Source of the DNA: Streptomyces violaceusniger
GTDB taxonomy: Bacteria; Actinomycetota; Actinomycetes; Streptomycetales; Streptomycetaceae
Direction: 5' to 3'
DNA: 64,000 nucleotides
Assembly: GCA_005405945.1 (NCBI GenBank)
Contig: BJHW01000001.1
Coordinates: 5,890,001 to 5,954,000 of the forward strand
Part shown: positions 27,348-36,575 of the stretch, piece after piece
How positions within the stretch are numbered: position 1 is the first letter of the stretch
How the letters are laid out: every line of letters begins with the position of its first letter
Position numbers and translations under genes: made by a program
The notes under the pieces: generated by a model
Databases searched by the model: none
Seen by the model: the letters and a program-made list of their open reading frames with translations, nothing else
Told to the model about the DNA's origin: nothing

Positions 27348-28373
27348 CTACCGCTGGTACGGGGGCCGTTCAGGAGGCGTGCCAGGGCATCCGGGAGGGA
27401 GTCGACAGCAGCGGCCCGGGCCCTTGACCCGACGGAGGATCGGGGAGGTCTCCATGTCCCGCACGGAGGTCAGCTCGGCGATACGGGTCGTCAGATAGGT
27501 GTAGAGGGCCGGGACATCGGCGCAGACCACGGTCGCCAGCAGATTCTTCGTCCCGGTGGTCGCACATGCGAACGCCACCTCGGGGTGGTTCGCGAGCGTC
27601 TGCCCGGTGGCGGCGAGCTCCGACGGCAGTACCGACAGCCATATCGCGGTGGTGACGCCCTGGCTGAACAGCCGGTGGGAGTAGTCGACGTCGAAGTACA
27701 GGGTGCCGTCGGCGCGCAGATCGGCCAGCCGGCGGCGCACGGTCGACTGCGACCAGCCGGTGGCGGCGGCCAGTTCGGCCAGCGGCGCCCGCCCGTCCCC
27801 CGCGAGGACGTCCAGCAGCTTGCGGTCCCCGGCGCCCACCGGTCCGCGCGGGCCCTTCGACCGGTCCGGGGCGGGCGTACGCAGCCGCGCGATCTGCTCG
27901 GCCGTCAGCGCCTCGGACTTGTTGACCAGGCCCTGCTCCCCGCCGTAGTACTCATGCAGCACGCAGTGCGCGCTCACCCCCACCACCCGTGGCGTCCGCG
28001 GCAGTTTGCGCAGCAGCAGGGCGTCGCTGTCCTGGCCGGTCGCCGCGCGCGTCGACGCGGCGACCTCGGTGCCGTCGGAGAGCACATGCACCCAGGAGGT
28101 GTCGGGCCGCCGGGCCAGCGCCTCGGCCACCGGCAGGGCGGCGTCCGGCAGGCACCGCACCCGCACCATCCAGACCACGTCGCCGACCGCCGCCGGGTCG
28201 GTGAGCCCCAGCACCCGGAGCGCGCCGGTCGTCCGCAGCCGGGTGTAGCGGCGGGCCACGGTCTGGTCGGAGACGCCCAGCACCTCGGCGAGCCGGCTGA
28301 AGGGGGCCCGGCCGTCGAGCTGGAGGGCGTGCACCAGCGCCCGGTCCAGGTCGTCGTACGCGTCGGATTCCAC
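27348..28373 (-). CDS. Double-domain Lrp/AsnC family transcriptional regulator
   Basis: A 341-residue regulator with two tandem AsnC modules. The first HTH is at about 8-50 (APFSRLAEVLGVSDQTVARR) with an effector-type domain to about 165. The second HTH is at about 180-222 (APLAELAAATGWSQSTVRRR) with its RAM-like domain to about 320. The GTG start is divergent from the MFS gene (128 bp apart), so it probably regulates that exporter in response to a small ligand. The last 24 residues may be wrong: one base restored at the CCCGGG at 27415-27420 would give GPLLSTPSRMPWHAS and a stop at 27370. Confidence 0.87.
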   Translation of the reverse strand: MESDAYDDLDRALVHALQLDGRAPFSRLAEVLGVSDQTVARRYTRLRTTGALRVLGLTDPAAVGDVVWMVRVRCLPDAALPVAEALARRPDTSWVHVLSDGTEVAASTRAATGQDSDALLLRKLPRTPRVVGVSAHCVLHEYYGGEQGLVNKSEALTAEQIARLRTPAPDRSKGPRGPVGAGDRKLLDVLAGDGRAPLAELAAATGWSQSTVRRRLADLRADGTLYFDVDYSHRLFSQGVTTAIWLSVLPSELAATGQTLANHPEVAFACATTGTKNLLATVVCADVPALYTYLTTRIAELTSVRDMETSPILRRVKGPGRCCRLPPGCPGTPPERPPYQR

Positions 28374-28501
28374 CGCACCAAGCTAGCGGGCGTCGGATAT
28401 CGCCGCCGGGCCGGGGGCCGGCTGGGAGAAGCGGCCGGTCCGGGGCGACCGTAAGAGCCGCGGGAGCCGCCCTCGGGCCGGCTCCGCCTCTCTTTGTCGG
28501 A

Positions 28502-30070
28502 ATGTGCCGGATCCCGGAGTCAGTCATGCGCAGATCATGGTGGCCGCTCGCCGCCATCACCCTCGGCAACTTCATGCTGTTGATAGACGTCACGATCGTG
28601 AACACCGCGCTGCCCCAGGTGGCACGGGGGCTGGACGCGTCCTTCACCTCCCTCCAGTGGGTGATGGACATCTACGCGCTGGCGCTGGCCGCGCTGCTGA
28701 TGGTGGCCGGATCGGCGGCGGACCTCTTCGGACGGCGGCGGCTGTATCTCGTCGGCCTCGCGGTGTTCGCGGTCTCCTCCCTGGTCTGCGGTCTGGCACC
28801 GGACGCCGGGGTGCTGATCGCGGCCCGCGCCGTGCAGGGGGTGGGGGCCGCGGCCATGTTCGCCACCAACACCCCGCTGCTGATGGCCATGTACTCCGGC
28901 CGCGACCGCGGTATCGCCTTCGGCGTGTGGGGCGGTACGAGCGGGGCGGCCGCGGCGGTCGGCCCGGTGCTGGGCGGGGTGCTGACCGAGTACGTCGACT
29001 GGCGCGCGATCTTCCTGGTCAATCTGCCGCTGACGGCGATCGCGGTGTGGATCACGGTCCGCTCCATCGAGGAGTCGCGCGGCGCGGCGGGGGTGCGCAT
29101 CGACTGGCCGGGCGCCGCCTCGTTCACGGTGTGCGCCGGGGCGCTGACGTACGGGCTGATGCGCGGCGGTGAGGAGGGCTGGGCCGACACCGGCACGGTC
29201 ACCGCGCTGGTGGCCGCCGCGGTCGCGCTGCTCGCCTTCGTCCTGCTGGAGCGCGGGAAGCGGCAGCCGCTGCTGGACCTGGGGCTGATGCGCCGCCCGA
29301 CGTTCGCGGTGCTGATGGCGGCGGCCCTGCTGCTCCAGGCCGCGGCCTTCCCGTACCTCACCTACGCCGGGCTGTGGCTGCAGTCGGTGCTGGGGATGAG
29401 CCCGGTGCAGGCGGGGCTCGCGGTGACGCCGATGGCGGGTGTCTCGCTGGTCGTCGGCGCGGCGGGCGGACGGCTTCTGGACCGGGTCGCGCCCGGGCGG
29501 GCGCTCGGCGGCGGACTGCTGCTGGTGGGCGCGGGCGCGCTGGTCAACGCGGCGATGGTGACCCCGGACGCGGACTGGACCGCCTTCGTCCCCGGCCTGG
29601 CCCTGGCCGGTCTGGGGATCGGCCTGGCCATGCCGGTGCTGGTCTCGGCGGCCCTCGGCTCGGCCCCGCCGGAGCGGGCGGGCATGGCCAGCGGCGCGGT
29701 GAACACCTTCCGGCAGCTGGGCTACGCACTGGGGATCGCGGTCCTGGGCACGGTGTTCGCGACGCGGGTGCGGGACATGGTGGACGGCGGCGACACCGTT
29801 CCGGCCCGGGCGGCCGGGCAGGCCGCCGAGGCCATCAGCGGCGGCCACGCCGACGCCGTGATCGCCGCCGCGCCCCCGGCCCGGGCGGACGCGGCGCGCG
29901 CCCTGGTCCACGAGTCGTTCGCGGCCGGTCTCGACCGCATCTGCGTCATCGCCGGCATCGCGGCCCTGGCGGCGGGCCTGCTGGTCCTCGCCGTCGTCCG
30001 CGGCGGGCCCGGCGGCACGCCCCCGAAGCCGACCCCCGACACGTCCCCGACGGAGCCGGTCCACGCCTGA
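28502..30070 (+). CDS. MFS drug exporter, DHA2 (14-TM, EmrB/QacA) type
   Basis: A 522-residue transporter with about 14 hydrophobic segments. Family signatures are DVTIVNTALPQVARGL in the first helix (motif D1), ADLFGRRRLYLVGL (motif A), AARAVQGVGAAAM (motif B) and GPVLGGVLTEYVDWRAIFLVN (motif C). Proton-driven export of drugs or antibiotics is typical. The ATG at 28502 is used, but the ATG at 28526 (RRSWWPLAA) with CGGAG upstream is equally good. It is divergent from the Lrp-type regulator, its likely controller. Immediately after the stop begins a ten-copy 7-bp repeat. Confidence 0.9.
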   Translation: MCRIPESVMRRSWWPLAAITLGNFMLLIDVTIVNTALPQVARGLDASFTSLQWVMDIYALALAALLMVAGSAADLFGRRRLYLVGLAVFAVSSLVCGLAPDAGVLIAARAVQGVGAAAMFATNTPLLMAMYSGRDRGIAFGVWGGTSGAAAAVGPVLGGVLTEYVDWRAIFLVNLPLTAIAVWITVRSIEESRGAAGVRIDWPGAASFTVCAGALTYGLMRGGEEGWADTGTVTALVAAAVALLAFVLLERGKRQPLLDLGLMRRPTFAVLMAAALLLQAAAFPYLTYAGLWLQSVLGMSPVQAGLAVTPMAGVSLVVGAAGGRLLDRVAPGRALGGGLLLVGAGALVNAAMVTPDADWTAFVPGLALAGLGIGLAMPVLVSAALGSAPPERAGMASGAVNTFRQLGYALGIAVLGTVFATRVRDMVDGGDTVPARAAGQAAEAISGGHADAVIAAAPPARADAARALVHESFAAGLDRICVIAGIAALAAGLLVLAVVRGGPGGTPPKPTPDTSPTEPVHA

Positions 30071-30440
30071 GCCGTGGCCGGGCATGAGGCATGAGGCATG
30101 AGGCATGAGGCATGAGGCATGAGGCATGAGGCATGAGGCATGAGGCATGAGGGGCGGGCGCCCGACGGCGCCCGCCCCTCGCGGCGTTGAGGCGACGTCC
30201 GTCAACGCAACGCGGTACGAGTATCCCTGCCGCGATCGGATCGTTGTTCCATATACGCGCTATGCGCGGAGGCAACGCGAGGGAGCCTCGGCCGGGCGAC
30301 GGATCGACGGGCAGCGATGTCACGCCGGTTGGGTCCGAAAGAGGTTGGCAGCCTCCGCTCCTGGTCCCTGGATACGGGCGGCCTGGCCCCTGGCTGGCGG
30401 GGCGTGACCATCTCTCGAATCCACACCGGAAGGCACACCT
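30071..30440. other. 370-bp intergenic region, repeat plus leader
   Basis: Holds the GGCATGA array (30081-30150), then GGGGCGGGCGCCCGACGGCGCCCGCCCC, a hairpin just after the array that probably terminates the MFS transcript, then an AT-richer stretch (about 30180-30440) likely carrying the promoter of the next gene. No ORF supported. Confidence 0.55.
30081..30150. repeat. Ten perfect copies of the heptamer GGCATGA
   Basis: Seventy bases made of exactly ten identical 7-bp units, starting 10 bp after the MFS stop. Perfect identity suggests recent slippage expansion. The unit length is not a multiple of three and the array is outside any real gene. Confidence 0.95.
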
Positions 30441-31190
30441 ATGCCACCTGAGATCGCACTGCTGGAGTCGCGCGCGCTGCGCGACAGCGTCATCGAACGG
30501 ACGGATGTCCTCGACAAGGTCAAGGTCCTCACCCTGCTGCCCGATGTGCTGCATATCACCACGCGCATGGTCGCGGAGTACTTCGAGGTTGGGGAAGAAG
30601 CCGTCAAAAGTCTGGCCAAACGGCATCGAGAGGAGTTCCAGAGCAACGGGATGCGCACTCTCCGAGGCTCTGACCTGCAAGGCTTCCATAGGTCCACAAT
30701 AGACCTATGGGATCGGAGTTATCCACAGGCAGTCACCCAGCTCACCCTCCACCCCCGTCGCGCGGTGCTCAATGTCGCCATGCTGCTGCGGGACAGCGAT
30801 ATCGCCAGGCGGGTACGCTCATATCTCCTCGATGCCGAGGAGTCGGCCTGGAGCGGATCGGAAACCGGTACGGAGCGGCTCCCGCTCGAACAGGTCCTCA
30901 CCGAGCGGATGCTGGCCGGGCCGATCGGCAGCCGTCTCGACACCGCCGAGGCGTGTCTGGCGGATGTCGGCTCCACGCTGCGGGAGCTGGCGCCGTGGAT
31001 GGCCAGGGTCTCCGCCCGGCTGGACGGCATGGACCGGCGGCTCGACGCGCACGGCCGGGTCATCTGCGCCATGAGCGAGCGGCTCTGCGATCTCGGTGAG
31101 GACATGGCCGAGGTCCGCAGGGACGTCGCCACGCTCAAGGCCGAGGCGGCCCAGCGGCGGGCGCGGCGCGCCAAGCGGCGGCACGCGTAG
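30441..31190 (+). CDS. Hypothetical protein, phage antirepressor-like
   Basis: A 249-residue soluble protein. The first 120 residues (LLPDVLHITTRMVAEYFEVG and LHPRRAVLNVAMLLRDSDIA) look like an N-terminal DNA-binding or antirepressor-type domain, in which a small recognition domain is followed by the segment RSYLLDAEE. The C-terminal half is a probable coiled coil (LDTAEACLADVGSTLRELAP onward) with a basic tail (RRARRAKRRHA). I cannot name the family with confidence. Codons 80-93 contain a perfect inverted repeat, followed by a DnaA-box-like TTATCCACA at 30719. The ATG follows CACCGGAAGGCAC. Confidence 0.6.
   Translation: MPPEIALLESRALRDSVIERTDVLDKVKVLTLLPDVLHITTRMVAEYFEVGEEAVKSLAKRHREEFQSNGMRTLRGSDLQGFHRSTIDLWDRSYPQAVTQLTLHPRRAVLNVAMLLRDSDIARRVRSYLLDAEESAWSGSETGTERLPLEQVLTERMLAGPIGSRLDTAEACLADVGSTLRELAPWMARVSARLDGMDRRLDAHGRVICAMSERLCDLGEDMAEVRRDVATLKAEAAQRRARRAKRRHA
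30686..30710. repeat. Perfect 9-7-9 inverted repeat inside a gene
   Basis: CCATAGGTC (30686-30694), a 7-bp spacer, then GACCTATGG (30702-30710), within the coding region of the antirepressor-like protein. The sequence is AT-richer than the surrounding codons. It could be an operator or recombination-type site, or chance. Confidence 0.6.
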
Positions 31191-31203
31191 CGGACCGGAG
31201 CAG

Positions 31204-31233
31204 CCCGGTGGGCGGGGCATCCCGCCCACCGGG
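31204..31233 (+). terminator. Hairpin terminator
   Basis: A perfect 13-bp stem (CCCGGTGGGCGGG with CCCGCCCACCGGG) with a 4-nt loop, followed by GTTTCGG, 13 bp after the stop of the antirepressor-like gene. Confidence 0.8.
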
Positions 31234-31434
31234 GTTTCGGCACCTCCCGGTCGCCGCTCACGCTGATGCCGGCGGGCCGCTCATGCTGATGCCGGCGGTG
31301 TACGGGGCGCTGGCGGTGCCGGGCCTGGGCGCGACCGCGAGATCCGGGCTCGAGCGGCCCGTGGAAGATCCGCTGGGAGGTCCGCTGGACCGCTGGAAGG
31401 TCCGCCCAAGTGGCCCCCGGTGGTCACTCCGGGG

Positions 31435-32162
31435 TCACTCCTCCCCGCGAGGGTCAGCGTGCGCAGCTTGCGGCCCGCGTACCAGGTCGCGGCCACGGTC
31501 ACGGCCAGCAGCAGGATGACGCCGGTCGCCAGGCCGACGTCCGACGTGATCACATCGCCGTCCGCGACCTTCTGGCCGAGCGCCAGCGCCCACTGCTGCA
31601 CGCTCAGCTTGCGCGCCCCGGCGACCAGGCTGCCGAAGAAGGTCTCCCAGACCAGCGCGTAGACCAGCCCCGCGATCACCGCGTGCCGGGTCACGGTGCC
31701 CAGCAGCAGGAAGACCGCGCTGTAGGCGACCGAGGCCACGGCGGCGGCGACGGCGTAGCCGACGGCCAGCTGGTTCGCGTTGCCGTTCAGCACGAAGCCC
31801 GCGAGCAGGGTGGGGATCGCGGAGAAGGCGACCGTGACGCCGATCGCCACGATCAGCTTGGTGACGATGATCGTCGGCCGCTTCACCGGCTTGGCCAGCA
31901 GATAGATGACCGAGCCGTCGTCGATCTCCGGGCCGATCGCGCCCGTACCGGCGATCACGCCGATCAGCGGGACCATGGTGGCCATCGCGAAGCCGCCGAG
32001 GATCGCGTCGGCCGTGTCGTCGCCGGATCCGGTCAGCAGCCGTACGGCGAGCGAGATGATCAGCAGCAGACCGGGGAGGGTGAAGAGGATCAGCGCACGG
32101 CGGCGGCCGAGCAGGGCCCGGTAGGTGAGCCGCGCGACGGTGGGGTGGTAGAGCGAGGACAT
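31435..32162 (-). CDS. ABC-2 type transporter permease
   Basis: A membrane subunit with six hydrophobic segments; last gene of a four-gene ABC operon. It starts SSLYHPTVARLTYRALLGRR and contains GPEIDDGSVIYLLAKPVKRP, typical of ABC-2 permeases. The family-like end is RKLRTLTLAGEE followed by a stop at 31435, which needs one G restored in the run at 31443-31446. As written, the frame reads on to 31281 through about 45 low-complexity residues. It lies 15 bp after the ATPase gene on the same strand. Substrate unknown. Confidence 0.85.
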
Positions 32163-32177
32163 CGCTGTGGGCTCCTT

Positions 32178-33104
32178 TCAGGCCGCGACGAGGTAGGAGA
32201 AGACGCTCTCCAGGGACTCGTCGGATGGCGAGACCGTGAGGAGCCGGATGCCCTGGTCACGGGCGACCCGGGGCAGCAGTTCGGTGAAGCGGGCGAAGTC
32301 CACCGCCTGGATGTGCAGCCCGCCGTCGACGCCGGTGCTCGCGTCGACCTCGATACCGGTGGTCGACGGGTCGGCGATCAGGGCGGCCGCGAGCGCGCGG
32401 TCGTCGCTGGACCGTACGAGATAGCGGTGCGGGCGGTCCGTCATCAGCCGGCGGATCTTGCGGAAGTCGCCGGAGGCGGCGTGCCGCCCCGCGACGATCA
32501 CCTCGATGTGCGCCGCCAGCTGCTCGACCTCCTCGAGGATGTGCGAGGAGAACAGCACGGTGCGGCCCTCGGCGCCCATCCGCCGCAGCAGATCCATCAG
32601 CTGCATCCGCTGCCGGGGGTCCATGCCGTTGAACGGCTCGTCCAGGAGGAGCACCGACGGCTCGTGCACCAGCGCGGAGGCCATCTTCACGCGCTGGCGC
32701 ATGCCCTTGCTGTACGTGGCGATCTTCCGGGAGCCCGCATAGTCCATCTCGACGGTGTCGAGCGCCTTACGGGCGGCTCCGCGCGGATCGGGCAGCCCGT
32801 GCAGCTCGGCGTTGGCGATCACGAACTCGCGGCCGGTGAGGAAGTCGTACATCGCCTCCCGCTCGGGGACGATCCCGATGTGGCGGTACGCCTGCTCATT
32901 GCGCCAGATCGGGGCGCCGTCGAGGGTCACGGACCCGGTGGAGGGGGCCAGGAAGCCGCCCATCATGTTGATGAGGGTGGACTTGCCGGCGCCGTTGGGG
33001 CCGAGGAGCCCGGTGACTCCGGGACCGATGTCCATGGTCACGTCGTTGACGGCCACGACGTTCCCGAACCAGCGGGAGACGTTGTCGATGGCGATCGTGG
33101 TCAC
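32178..33104 (-). CDS. ABC transporter ATP-binding protein
   Basis: A 308-residue ATPase. Walker A GPNGAGKST (about 35-43), signature YSKGMRQRVKMA, Walker B VLLLDEPFNGMD, and the switch His in FSSHILEEVE. The C-terminal 90 residues are the regulatory extension seen in ABC-2 exporters. The GTG start (TTIAIDNVSRW) overlaps the stop of the upstream permease by 4 bp (GTGA), so the two are translationally coupled. It likely powers the permease at 31435-32162. Confidence 0.92.
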   Translation of the reverse strand: MTTIAIDNVSRWFGNVVAVNDVTMDIGPGVTGLLGPNGAGKSTLINMMGGFLAPSTGSVTLDGAPIWRNEQAYRHIGIVPEREAMYDFLTGREFVIANAELHGLPDPRGAARKALDTVEMDYAGSRKIATYSKGMRQRVKMASALVHEPSVLLLDEPFNGMDPRQRMQLMDLLRRMGAEGRTVLFSSHILEEVEQLAAHIEVIVAGRHAASGDFRKIRRLMTDRPHRYLVRSSDDRALAAALIADPSTTGIEVDASTGVDGGLHIQAVDFARFTELLPRVARDQGIRLLTVSPSDESLESVFSYLVAA

Positions 33105-34000
33105 AGGCCGACCTTTCGGTAGCGGCGCATCAGCAGCCCGTACGAGCCGGCGATCAGGCCGAGGAGAACGAGGACGTAGACGAGTCCGGTCCCGGTGCCG
33201 GGGCCGACCCCGCCGGGGAAGGAGGAGGTGGCACCGAGGAACGCCGTCTGCACCCCGTCGATGATGGTGATCGGCGAGAACAGCCCGATCCAGCTCACCG
33301 GGCCGGTGTCGCCCTGGTCCCAGGCGATGGCCTGGACGGCGGACACCGCACCGTAGGAGATGGTCAGCAGGGCGATGACGGCGGCGACGCCGAAGCCGCG
33401 GCGCGGGGTGAGCGCGGCGACGACCAGGCTGATGCCGGCGAAGAGGAGCGAGAGCAGAGCCACGGAGACCAGTCCTTGTGCGAAGCCCTTCGTCTGATCG
33501 GCGAAGTCCAGCTTGGCGAGCAGTGCCCCGCCGTAGAGGATCAGCAGGGGCGCGCCGGTGAGGATGAACAGCGCGGAGGCCATGGCGGCGAACTTGGCCA
33601 CCACATAGTCCATCGTTTCGATCGGCCGCGAGAAGTAGAGCGGGACCGTCTTGAAGCGAAGGTCCCGGGAGACGGACTGCGGCGCCTGGGAGGCGGTGTA
33701 GAGGCCGATCACGGCCTGCAGCATGATCGCGTAGCGGGTGTACTTGACGGGCAGCTCGTCCGCGCTGGTGGCGATGGCCACCGCGACGATGATCGCGGCG
33801 GGCATGCACATCACGGCGAACAGCAGCATCGGCGCGACCTTGGACTTGGCCGAGCGGCCGAGGCCGTAGGCGCCGCGCAGGCTCTGGGAGAAGAGCGAGC
33901 GGCGGGCGTAGGCGCGGCCGAGGCGCGGGCCCTCGTAGTGGCGGTAGCCGATGTTGTGAATGACGTCGGCGCGCTGCTGGGTCACGGTCTCAGGCGGCAT
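33101..34000 (-). CDS. ABC-2 type transporter permease
   Basis: A 299-residue membrane protein with six or so transmembrane segments, beginning with a cytoplasmic stretch (GYRHYEGPRLGRAYARRSLF) common to this permease family. The segment QSVSRDLRFKTVPLYFSRPI is the coupling region before the third helix. The ATG at 34000 overlaps the end of the upstream ATPase by 11 bp, and its own stop overlaps the next ATPase start, so all four genes form one operon read leftward. Likely partner: the ATPase at 33990-35093. Confidence 0.9.
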   Translation of the reverse strand: MPPETVTQQRADVIHNIGYRHYEGPRLGRAYARRSLFSQSLRGAYGLGRSAKSKVAPMLLFAVMCMPAAIIVAVAIATSADELPVKYTRYAIMLQAVIGLYTASQAPQSVSRDLRFKTVPLYFSRPIETMDYVVAKFAAMASALFILTGAPLLILYGGALLAKLDFADQTKGFAQGLVSVALLSLLFAGISLVVAALTPRRGFGVAAVIALLTISYGAVSAVQAIAWDQGDTGPVSWIGLFSPITIIDGVQTAFLGATSSFPGGVGPGTGTGLVYVLVLLGLIAGSYGLLMRRYRKVGL

Positions 34001-35093
34001 CGACGGCACCTCCGTTCCCGTGTGCGCTTGCGCCGGCCGGTCCGCCGGACGGCGTTGTGCCCTTCTGGGCAGCTGCGGCGGCGTTCGCGGCGTCTGCTGC
34101 GTCCGCGGCGTTCGCGGCGTTCGCGGCGTTCGCGGCGTTCGCGTCCTCGTCGTCGGACCGGAAGATCTCCGCGATGCGGTGGCGGCGCTGCTCCATGCGG
34201 ACCAGGCCCAGGCCGAGGTCGGCGATGGTGTCGCGGACCGTGTCGTACGTCTCCTCGCCCGCGACGTCGACCAGCAGCACATGGTCGGAGCCGGGCGACC
34301 CGTCGGCGCCGCGGCCGGCCGGCTGGACGGTGAGCCCGACCCGGTCGAGCGCGGTGCGCAGCGCCGTGGTGCCGTCCGGGTGGTCGGCGGTGTCGGTCAC
34401 CTCGACCGCGAGCGAGGCCGTCGCCTGGGTGAAGTCACTGGTGGAGCTGGAGCGGAGCAGCTTGCCGCCGTCGATGACCACGACGTGGTCGCAGGTGCGC
34501 TCCAGTTCGCCGAGCAGATGCGAGGTGACCAGGACCGAGATGCCGAAGTCGGTGTGCACGCGGCGGATCAGCCCGAGCATCTCGTCGCGGCCGACCGGGT
34601 CCAGTCCGTTGGTCGGCTCGTCCAGCAGCACCAGGCGCGGGTCGTGCACCAGGGCCTGGGCCAGTTTGACCCGCTGCTTCATGCCCGTGGAGTAGCCGCC
34701 CATGGGGCGGTACCGCTCCTCGTACAGCCCGACGTGGCGCAGGGTGTCGGCCGTGCGCTCACGGGCCGCGGAGGGCGGCAGCCCGGACATGCGCGCCATG
34801 TGGACGACGAACTCGGTGGCCGAGACATCGGGCGGCAGACAGTCGTGCTCGGGCATGTAGCCGACGCTTTCGCGAATGGCGCTGCCGTCCTTCGCCACAT
34901 CGAGGCCGAGCACGGAAGCGCGGCCCTCGCTGGCGGGGGACAACCCGAGCAGGATCTTGATCAGCGTGGACTTACCGGCGCCGTTGGCACCCACCAGGCC
35001 GGTGACCCCTGGTGCGATGTCGACGGACAGCCGGTCGAGCGCGGTGACGCGGGGGAACCGCTTGCTCAGACTTTCGGTGGCGATCACAGTCAC
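33990..35093 (-). CDS. ABC transporter ATP-binding protein with Ala/Asn repeat tail
   Basis: A 367-residue ATPase, first gene of the operon. Walker A GANGAGKST, signature YSTGMKQRVKLA, Walker B LVLLDEPTNGLD, switch His in TSHLLGELE. The C-terminal extension ends in a low-complexity tract of ANA/ADA repeats (DNA repeats of GCGTTCGCG on the plus strand, about 34080-34140) and a Gly/Ala tail, which is unlikely to be structured. The start is the GTG at 35093 (TVIATESLSKRF); the frame is open 13 codons further. The promoter should lie at 35094-35235. Confidence 0.92.
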   Translation of the reverse strand: MTVIATESLSKRFPRVTALDRLSVDIAPGVTGLVGANGAGKSTLIKILLGLSPASEGRASVLGLDVAKDGSAIRESVGYMPEHDCLPPDVSATEFVVHMARMSGLPPSAARERTADTLRHVGLYEERYRPMGGYSTGMKQRVKLAQALVHDPRLVLLDEPTNGLDPVGRDEMLGLIRRVHTDFGISVLVTSHLLGELERTCDHVVVIDGGKLLRSSSTSDFTQATASLAVEVTDTADHPDGTTALRTALDRVGLTVQPAGRGADGSPGSDHVLLVDVAGEETYDTVRDTIADLGLGLVRMEQRRHRIAEIFRSDDEDANAANAANAANAADAADAANAAAAAQKGTTPSGGPAGASAHGNGGAVDAA

Positions 35094-35235
35094 GTGTTCG
35101 ACGGTAGTGGTGCGAGACACAGGCGGCGTCACTCCAGACGGTGGGATTCGCCTCGTCCTCGGGTCTGACGCGCCCGTAGGGGACAGGCCCCGACCGGAGG
35201 GGATTACCGAGGGTATCCACAGCCGGTCCGTGGGC

Positions 35236-35799
35236 TTATGCCCGATGTGCGGCCGGGGCCAGCCGGGACCGTGCCCATCCTGGGTACCACGCGGTGAACA
35301 GGGCCGGAAGGACGAACCCGGCGAACTGCGCCGCCAGTGCCGCCACCACGCCCAGACCGGCGGAGACGACCACGACCATGGCCCCGGCGGAGAGGGTGAA
35401 GGCGAGGGACCAGGCCCTGGTGATCACCACATTGATATGCCGGAACGCATGGCTGTCCCACACCTCGGGCGGTGCCTGACGCCGAGCGATACCGGTGGTG
35501 AAGGGCCGCCCGACGGCGAGGGTCGTCCAGGCGGTGACGGCCAGCCAGCTCAGCGCCAGCGCGCCGACGTAGTCCTTGAGCCCGCTGTCCGGGCGGGCGA
35601 AGGCGAGGATCGTCAGCGCGGTGAAGAAGGCCACCGTGCTGCACTCGAGGATGAGGGCGTCGGCGGCCAGACCCGCCCGACGGGCCCGGATCAGCATCGC
35701 GGCCCCCAGCACCAGCCCGGCCAGGGCGCCCCACTGCCAGCCCAGTGTGGACACGACCGCGAGGGCGATCCATGGCATGAATCCGCGCAAGTAACTCAT
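35236..35799 (-). CDS. Hypothetical integral membrane protein
   Basis: A 187-residue protein, starting SYLRGFMPWIALAVVS, with about five transmembrane helices and short loops. The segment GRPFTTGIARRQAPPEVW lies in a loop. I cannot name the family. It lies upstream of the ABC operon's promoter region and is transcribed in the same direction toward it, with a 142-bp gap, so it is probably a separate unit. Confidence 0.75.
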   Translation of the reverse strand: MSYLRGFMPWIALAVVSTLGWQWGALAGLVLGAAMLIRARRAGLAADALILECSTVAFFTALTILAFARPDSGLKDYVGALALSWLAVTAWTTLAVGRPFTTGIARRQAPPEVWDSHAFRHINVVITRAWSLAFTLSAGAMVVVVSAGLGVVAALAAQFAGFVLPALFTAWYPGWARSRLAPAAHRA

Positions 35800-35988
35800 T
35801 CGGCCCTCCCCCGGGCGTCAGGTCACATTCCGTCGTGGGATGTCGAAGGGAGAAGGTGCCCTGTGAGCCCAGTCCTATGCCTGATGGGCCGCCCGGCCCA
35901 CGGATTCCCCCGTTGATTCCCCTGTGGAGCGGGGGAGTTGGGCACCCGCCCGGCCGGCGCCGGACCTTCCGCGCCGAGAACGGGAACG

Positions 35989-36572
35989 TCAGAGACCCGG
36001 TGCGCCCCAGACCGGGAACCAGCGGCTCAGGTCCTCCTCGATCCGCAGATCGTCCCCGAGCAGCGCCCGTATCTGGAGCTCCAGCGCGTTGTCGCGCTTC
36101 TCCGCGGCGCCCGGCAGCGGTGCGAAGGGGTAGAAGGTGCCGCGCTTGTAGAGGTACACCAGCGCGAGCGAACGCCCCGCCGGGTCCTGGAAGCCGATCA
36201 GCGAGCACAGCAGCTGCGGCCCGAACCCCCCGTCCTGGAGCAGCGAATTGACCGCGTGCAGATCGTTCACCAGCGACGCCACATCGTCCGGCCGCTGCCG
36301 GGTCAGCAGCCAGGTGTAGCCGTACGCGTCCTGGCTGAACTCCACGGGCACCCCGCCCCGGTCCGTGTCCGCGTCCAGCAGCTCCCGCACATCGCTCTGG
36401 AGCTGGGAGAAGGCGCCGCCCTCCACGCTCGCGAAGCAGACCGAGCCCCGGCCGGTCGGGGTGAACCCGGCCCCGCCTCCAGGCTGACCGCGGCCCCCGG
36501 GAGTCCGAAGAGCCGGTCGAGGTCGGGGCGGACCGGTTTGCTGCGGCCCAGAATGGCGTCCAGCAGCCTCAT
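35989..36572 (-). pseudogene. pspAB: PspA-associated protein PspAB, frameshifted
   Basis: Begins RLLDAILGRSKPVRPDLDRL, typical of PspAB, an actinobacterial protein encoded with phage-shock PspA or HtpX. The frame breaks at a four-base G/C run (36471-36474). With one base restored it continues AGFTPTGRGSVCFASVEGG to a TGA at 35989, giving about 194 residues, full length for the family. The C-terminal part (RSLALVYLYKRGTFYPFAP) is intact. It starts 3 bp after the htpX stop, so the two form an operon. Probably an error rather than a real pseudogene. Confidence 0.85.
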
Positions 36573-36575
36573 GCC

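Noticed and set aside
29722..30141. ORF encoding repeated MPHASCL on the minus strand
   Set aside because: It merely translates the GGCATGA array and the antisense of the MFS gene.
30081..30150. CRISPR array
   Set aside because: Seven-base units without spacers; no cas genes anywhere in the window.
28502..31190. Prophage or integrative element around the antirepressor-like gene
   Set aside because: Only one such gene is present; flanking genes are an MFS exporter and an ABC operon, with no integrase or structural genes.
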